Source: DASRAU01 sp035638075
GTDB taxonomy: Bacteria > Acidobacteriota > Polarisedimenticolia > Gp22-AA2
Direction: 5' to 3'
DNA length: 64,000 nt
NCBI GenBank assembly: GCA_035638075.1
Contig: DASRAU010000029.1
Coordinates: 186,001-250,000 of the forward strand
The translations under genes and the position numbers were made by a program. This document shows positions 60,849 through 64,000 of this stretch, piece after piece. Below the pieces are notes generated by a model. The model ran no database searches. It was given only the letters and a program-made list of their open reading frames with translations, and was not told the origin of the DNA. How positions within the stretch are numbered: position 1 is the stretch's first letter; each line of letters begins with the position of its first letter.

Positions 60849-60889
60849 CCGACCTCGGTTCTTTTCGGGGTCGGCGGCGGGCGCCGCCG
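60849..60889 (+). terminator. Tandem hairpins between the two PDZ genes
   Basis: CCGACCTCG (60849-60857) pairs with CGGGGTCGG (60866-60874) with one wobble, and CGGCG (60875-60879) pairs with CGCCG (60885-60889) right after. No T-run. It may reduce read-through or shield mRNA ends. Confidence 0.35.
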
Positions 60890-60962
60890 ATTCCGTTGCA
60901 GCCGGGAGCGGGGCCGAACGGTCGGATTCCGGACCACCACCGACCGGGCGGCCCCGCTCTCC

Positions 60963-60971
60963 TGTTATCAT
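60963..60971 (+). promoter_or_regulatory. Extended -10 promoter candidate for the second PDZ gene
   Basis: TGTTATCAT matches TGnTATAAT with one difference. There is no clear -35. The leader would be about 25 bases and carries AGGGG before the ATG. Confidence 0.35.
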
Positions 60972-61000
60972 CCAGTGACGCGATGTTCCCAGGGGCAATC

Positions 61001-61606
61001 ATGAAAGTGCTTTTCAGGATTCTGGCCGGTGCGGGCCTGGCGGTGGCGCTGACCGCGCTTCCAGCGTGCGCCGGCGATACGGCCAAGGCGGGCGCCGCGG
61101 GTGACAGCAAGCCCGCCGCTGGCGGGGACGCCAAGCCCGCGGGCAACGCAGGCGAGAGCAGGACGGCGGGCTCCTCGTCCGACTCCAAGTCGTCCTCCAG
61201 CCATGAGAAGTGCCCCTACACCACCCAGGATTGCCTCAACCACATGGCCAGCCGGTTGAAGGCGTCGGGATGGATCGGCATCGAGTACGAGCCGGCCGAG
61301 GGCGGCACCATCACCGTTCAGAAAGTGGTCCCCGGGAGCCCGGCCGAGAAGGCCGGCCTGCAGCCGGGAGACGTGCTGTTCTCCATCAACGGCGTCGAGA
61401 TTCGCAACGAGAACAACCAGGCGTTGATGAAGATCGACCGCCGCCCGGGGCAGACGCTGCACTATGTCGTCAAGCGCAACGGCGTCGGCAAGCCCATCGA
61501 CATCGTGCTCGGGCAGTGGCCTGCCGACCTGCTGGCGAAGTACATCGGCGAGCACATGCTCGAGCACGCCGAGGCGGACGCGCTGGCCCAGGGCCCTCCG
61601 AAGTAA
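61001..61606 (+). CDS. CX6C-PDZ probable lipoprotein, second paralogue
   Basis: 201 residues. The signal segment VLFRILAGAGLAVALTALPAC ends in a lipobox-like LPAC (C23), so it may be lipid-anchored, unlike its paralogue. An Ala/Lys/Ser-rich linker spans residues 24-69. The shared block follows: CPYTTQDCLNHMASRLKASGWIGIEYE with C71 and C78 (CX6C), then a PDZ domain with VVPGSPAEKAGLQPGDVLFSING and the tail GEHMLEH. Identity to the first copy is high across the block, PDZ and tail and low in the linkers. The pair arose by tandem duplication. Start ATG at 61001 is preferred over an ATG six codons upstream because AGGGG and the signal peptide begin there. Confidence 0.8.
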   Translation: MKVLFRILAGAGLAVALTALPACAGDTAKAGAAGDSKPAAGGDAKPAGNAGESRTAGSSSDSKSSSSHEKCPYTTQDCLNHMASRLKASGWIGIEYEPAEGGTITVQKVVPGSPAEKAGLQPGDVLFSINGVEIRNENNQALMKIDRRPGQTLHYVVKRNGVGKPIDIVLGQWPADLLAKYIGEHMLEHAEADALAQGPPK

Positions 61607-61610
61607 CGTC

Positions 61611-62234
61611 ATGCGCCCGGCGGTCGCGCTGGCGCCCGGCGTCTTCCTTCTTTCTCTCTCCCTTCCTCTTTCGATCGGAGCCACCGCTCCGGCGGCTGCG
61701 CGACCCGAACCCGGTCCCGACTGCGTCGAGTGCCCCCACTGGGAGGCCCCCGCTCACCTGACCGAAAGGATGACCATCGCGCCGCCTTCCGAGCCCGGGA
61801 CGCGGCTGGTGCTCGAAGGAACGATCTTCAAGACCGACGGAAAGACGCCGGCGCCCGACATTCTGCTCTACGCCTACCACACCAACGCCGAGGGGCATTA
61901 CGCCCACGGGCCGGCCACGACCGGGCAGGGACGCTGGCACGGCGACCTCCGTGGCTGGCTGAAGACCGGCGCCGACGGCCGGTACCGAATCGAGACGATC
62001 CGGCCGTCCCCCTACCCCGGCCGTACAATCCCGGCTCACATCCACATGCACGTGATGGCCCCGGGCGGGCGCGAGCGTTACATCGACGATGTCGTCTTCG
62101 ACGACGACCCGTTCGTGAACGCTGCCTGGCGCACCCGGGCGGAAAACATCGGCGGCTCCGGCATCGTCCACCTCGAGGCGGATGCGTCGGGCGTGCTGCA
62201 CGGCCGGCGCGACATCATCCTGCCCGCGGAGTGA
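61611..62234 (+). CDS. Secreted intradiol dioxygenase-like protein
   Basis: 207 residues. Signal peptide APGVFLLSLSLPLSIGATAPAAA. The core matches the intradiol ring-cleavage dioxygenase fold: LVLEGTIFKTDGKTPAPDILLYAYHTNAEGHY, GRYRIETIRPSPYP and PAHIHMHV, placing Tyr, Tyr, His, His in the iron-ligand positions of catechol and protocatechuate dioxygenases. Being exported and short, it may act on aromatic compounds outside the cell. CVECPHW near the mature start carries a Cys pair. Four bases follow the second PDZ stop, and its own stop overlaps the next start. Confidence 0.82.
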   Translation: MRPAVALAPGVFLLSLSLPLSIGATAPAAARPEPGPDCVECPHWEAPAHLTERMTIAPPSEPGTRLVLEGTIFKTDGKTPAPDILLYAYHTNAEGHYAHGPATTGQGRWHGDLRGWLKTGADGRYRIETIRPSPYPGRTIPAHIHMHVMAPGGRERYIDDVVFDDDPFVNAAWRTRAENIGGSGIVHLEADASGVLHGRRDIILPAE

Positions 62235-62845
62235 CCGCCAGCGCGGTCGCCGCCCGCGTCGTCGTGCGGTTCGGCCTGCCGGCGATGGCGGCGGCGTTCG
62301 CCGGGGCCGCTCTCCTGGCGGCGCTTTCCGATCGCCCGCCCGTCACCCTGTCCTGGCCCGGGGGAAGCACGACGACGGTGCCGCCGATCCAGGTCGGCAT
62401 GGGTCTCCTGATCTTCGCTTTCGCCCTCGTCGAGCTGGCGCCCCAGACCGAAGCACTGGCGCTGGCGCCGCGCTGGCTGCCTCTCGGAGGGGTTCTCTCG
62501 GGGTTCTTCGGCGGACTCTCCGGTCACCAGGGGGCCCTGCGGGCCATCTTCCTTCGGCGCGCCGGATTGTCCCCGCGAGCCTTCGTCGGCACCCAGGCGG
62601 TCCTCGCCTGCCTCGTGGATGCGACGCGGCTCCTGGTTTACGGGGCCGCCGCGTGGGATCGACACTTCGCCCCGCTCACTTCACCCGGGACGCTTCTGGC
62701 CGTGACGGTCGGCACCCTGTGCGGCTTCGCGGGCGCCTTCCTCGGCGCGCGTTCCTTCACCAAGGTGACGGTGACGGGACTGAAATGGATCGTCGGCCTG
62801 TCGCTCGTCGTCGTCGGTGCGGGGCTGGCCAGCGGCGTTCTTTAG
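62231..62845 (+). CDS. Short TSUP (TauE/SafE-like) membrane protein
   Basis: 204 residues from a GTG overlapping the upstream TGA as GTGA. It has about six to seven hydrophobic segments. The family motif region LPLGGVLSGFFGGLSGHQGALRAIFLRRAGLSPRAFVGTQAVLACLVDATRLLVYG resembles the second repeat of TSUP exporters, while the first repeat is reduced compared with the usual roughly 250-residue length. TSUP proteins export sulfite, sulfoacetate or related anions. Its operon partners are the intradiol-like and PDZ genes. It may be a shortened form or an N-terminally trimmed copy. Confidence 0.7.
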   Translation: MTASAVAARVVVRFGLPAMAAAFAGAALLAALSDRPPVTLSWPGGSTTTVPPIQVGMGLLIFAFALVELAPQTEALALAPRWLPLGGVLSGFFGGLSGHQGALRAIFLRRAGLSPRAFVGTQAVLACLVDATRLLVYGAAAWDRHFAPLTSPGTLLAVTVGTLCGFAGAFLGARSFTKVTVTGLKWIVGLSLVVVGAGLASGVL

Positions 62846-62866
62846 AAGCCGGGCGAGAAGTCCGGG

Positions 62867-64000
62867 CTAGACCCCGTAGCGTTCCGCGTCCCAGCGCAGG
62901 CCGAGGGCGCTCGGCGGGGCCATGTAGCCGGCCAGCGCGGAAGCCGCGACGACTTGAGGACTGGCGAGGTAGCCCTCGCCGCCGAGTCCCATGCGGTTCT
63001 GCCAGTTCCTGTTGAACGAGGTGATGGCGCGCTGGCCGCGCTCCAGCGCGTCCGGGCCCTGGCCGAAGCAGGGACCGCACCAGGAATCGCGGATGGCCGC
63101 ACCGGCGTCGCGCATGACGTCGGCGATCGACCGCCCCCCAAGGCGCGGCTCCGGGGTTTCGATCTGCCGCTTGACCGTGCCGCTTCCGGGGAAGACGACG
63201 AACTCGACGCCCGGGGCGACCCGGCCGTGGCCGGCCGCGCCGGCCGCCTCGAGCACCAGCGCGGCGCCGAGCAGGTCGTCGTACGAACCGTTGGTGCACG
63301 AGCCGATGAGCGCCTTGTCGAAGGCCAGCCGCTCGTGCGCCACCTCCTCGGCGGGAAAGGCGTTCCCGGGGCTGAACGGCTTGGCGATCATCGGCACGAC
63401 CGCGGAGAGATCGAGCGTCTCGTCGAGCGCGTACCGGGCGTCGGCGCCCGGAGCGAGCCGCGGGTACGGCATCGCAATGCCGCGCTTCTCGAACCACGCC
63501 TCCGTGATCGCGTCCTGCGGGAAGAGGCCGTTCTGCGCTTCGGCTTCCGCCATCATGTTGGCGATGGTGTTGCGCGAGGTCATCGGCAGCTGCATGCCCG
63601 GATCGGCGAACTCCACTCCCATCCCCTGAGCCTGCGCCTTCCCCCAGCGTCGCAGCAGCTCGAGGACGATGTCCTTCCCGCCGACCCACGGCTGCAGGCG
63701 CCCGGTGAAGAGCACCCGGCGCTGTGCGGCCGGGCTGAAATAGATGCTCCCCGTGGCCCAGCCGAACCCCAGCGTCGTGCTGCCGATGCCGACCCCCACC
63801 GCCCCGTACGCGCCGTACGCGCGGCTGTGGGAATCGGCCCCGGGATAGAACCCGCCCGGCACGATGAGCCCCTGCTCCGGGAAATAGAAATGGAAGATGC
63901 CGTCCCCGGGCGCCGCGTAATGCGGCTTGCCGAGATCGTGCAGGCGCGCGAACTGACGGGAGATGTCGGTCTGCCTGTCGTCCTCGGCCTTGCCGGTGAA
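62867..64000 (-). CDS. Aconitase/isopropylmalate dehydratase family large subunit, 5' truncated by window edge
   Basis: 377 residues are visible and the frame is open at the right edge. Conserved parts: GGFYPGADSHSRAYGAYGAVGVGIG (the HSHT-like loop), GKDIVLELLRRWG, IGSCTNGSYDDLLGAA with the first cluster cysteine, WCGPCFGQG with the CxxC cysteines, and SFNRNWQNRMGLGGEGYLASP. These are [4Fe-4S] dehydratases; the length and the ending resemble the LeuC/homoaconitase/aconitase group. The product cannot be fixed without the N-terminus or its small subunit, which would lie outside this window. Convergent with the TSUP gene. Confidence 0.88.
   Translation of the reverse strand, partial: FTGKAEDDRQTDISRQFARLHDLGKPHYAAPGDGIFHFYFPEQGLIVPGGFYPGADSHSRAYGAYGAVGVGIGSTTLGFGWATGSIYFSPAAQRRVLFTGRLQPWVGGKDIVLELLRRWGKAQAQGMGVEFADPGMQLPMTSRNTIANMMAEAEAQNGLFPQDAITEAWFEKRGIAMPYPRLAPGADARYALDETLDLSAVVPMIAKPFSPGNAFPAEEVAHERLAFDKALIGSCTNGSYDDLLGAALVLEAAGAAGHGRVAPGVEFVVFPGSGTVKRQIETPEPRLGGRSIADVMRDAGAAIRDSWCGPCFGQGPDALERGQRAITSFNRNWQNRMGLGGEGYLASPQVVAASALAGYMAPPSALGLRWDAERYGV

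Overview
The window is GC-rich (I judge about 68-70%), tightly packed and almost entirely protein coding, on both strands. I saw no rRNA, tRNA, CRISPR array, insertion sequence or integrase. The content suggests an environmental, aerobic, Gram-negative-type bacterium. It has a giant secreted FG-GAP/thrombospondin-type-3 protein, several secreted S9 peptidases, a SUF Fe-S operon read away from a hemE-hemH-hemY operon, PiT/DUF47 phosphate uptake, Rieske and molybdopterin oxidoreductases, and PilZ and two-component regulators. Acidobacteriota or a neighbouring phylum is my best guess. This is inference from content; no marker gene settles it.

Layout. 1-5384 (-): 3'-truncated secreted FG-GAP/TSP3 protein. 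5575-17448 (-): a long same-strand run with an AmpG-like permease, a PurD-like ATP-grasp protein, an MFS exporter, a class III aminotransferase, a Tat-type FAD oxidoreductase, a molybdopterin oxidoreductase and a prolyl oligopeptidase. 17506-19677 (-): a bufferin-type RiPP locus (Cys-rich precursor, DUF692 enzyme, DUF2063 partner) with an intrinsic terminator between precursor and enzyme genes. 19980-22492: aminotransferase (-) and Rieske oxygenase (+), divergent. 22520-28890 (-): rrf2-sufB-sufC-sufD-sufS-sufU-sufT. 28954-33813 (+): hemE-hemH-hemY, a DUF4198 protein and an RpiB-family isomerase. 33872-35505 (-): DUF47 and PiT. 35754-36092 (+): orphan small protein. 36153-41690 (+): aldehyde dehydrogenase, enoyl-CoA hydratase, MDR dehydrogenase, amidohydrolase and FAD amine oxidase. 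41739-48872 (-): PilZ protein with degenerate receiver, secreted matrixin-like metalloprotease and partner, QueF, dienelactone hydrolase-like lipoprotein, second aldehyde dehydrogenase. 48950-52276 (+): S9 peptidase and sarcosine-oxidase-like enzyme. 52599-59999 (-): hydrolases, a His/Tyr/Pro-rich secreted protein, cysteine-synthase-like and metallo-beta-lactamase-fold enzymes, and a histidine kinase/response regulator pair. 60312-62845 (+): two paralogous exported PDZ proteins with a CX6C motif, an intradiol-dioxygenase-like secreted protein and a short TSUP permease. 62867-64000 (-): aconitase-family protein running off the right edge.

The most interesting parts are the bufferin-type locus with its attenuator-like terminator touching the enzyme start codon, the tandem CX6C-PDZ paralogues beside a two-component system, the rrf2/suf-hemE divergent promoter that places Fe-S and heme genes under adjacent signals, several promoters placed so close to start codons that leaderless transcripts are likely, and a phosphate transporter gene whose only start that keeps its first membrane helix is a non-canonical ATC. 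Most same-operon neighbours overlap by ATGA, GTGA or TTGA junctions, which helped fix starts.
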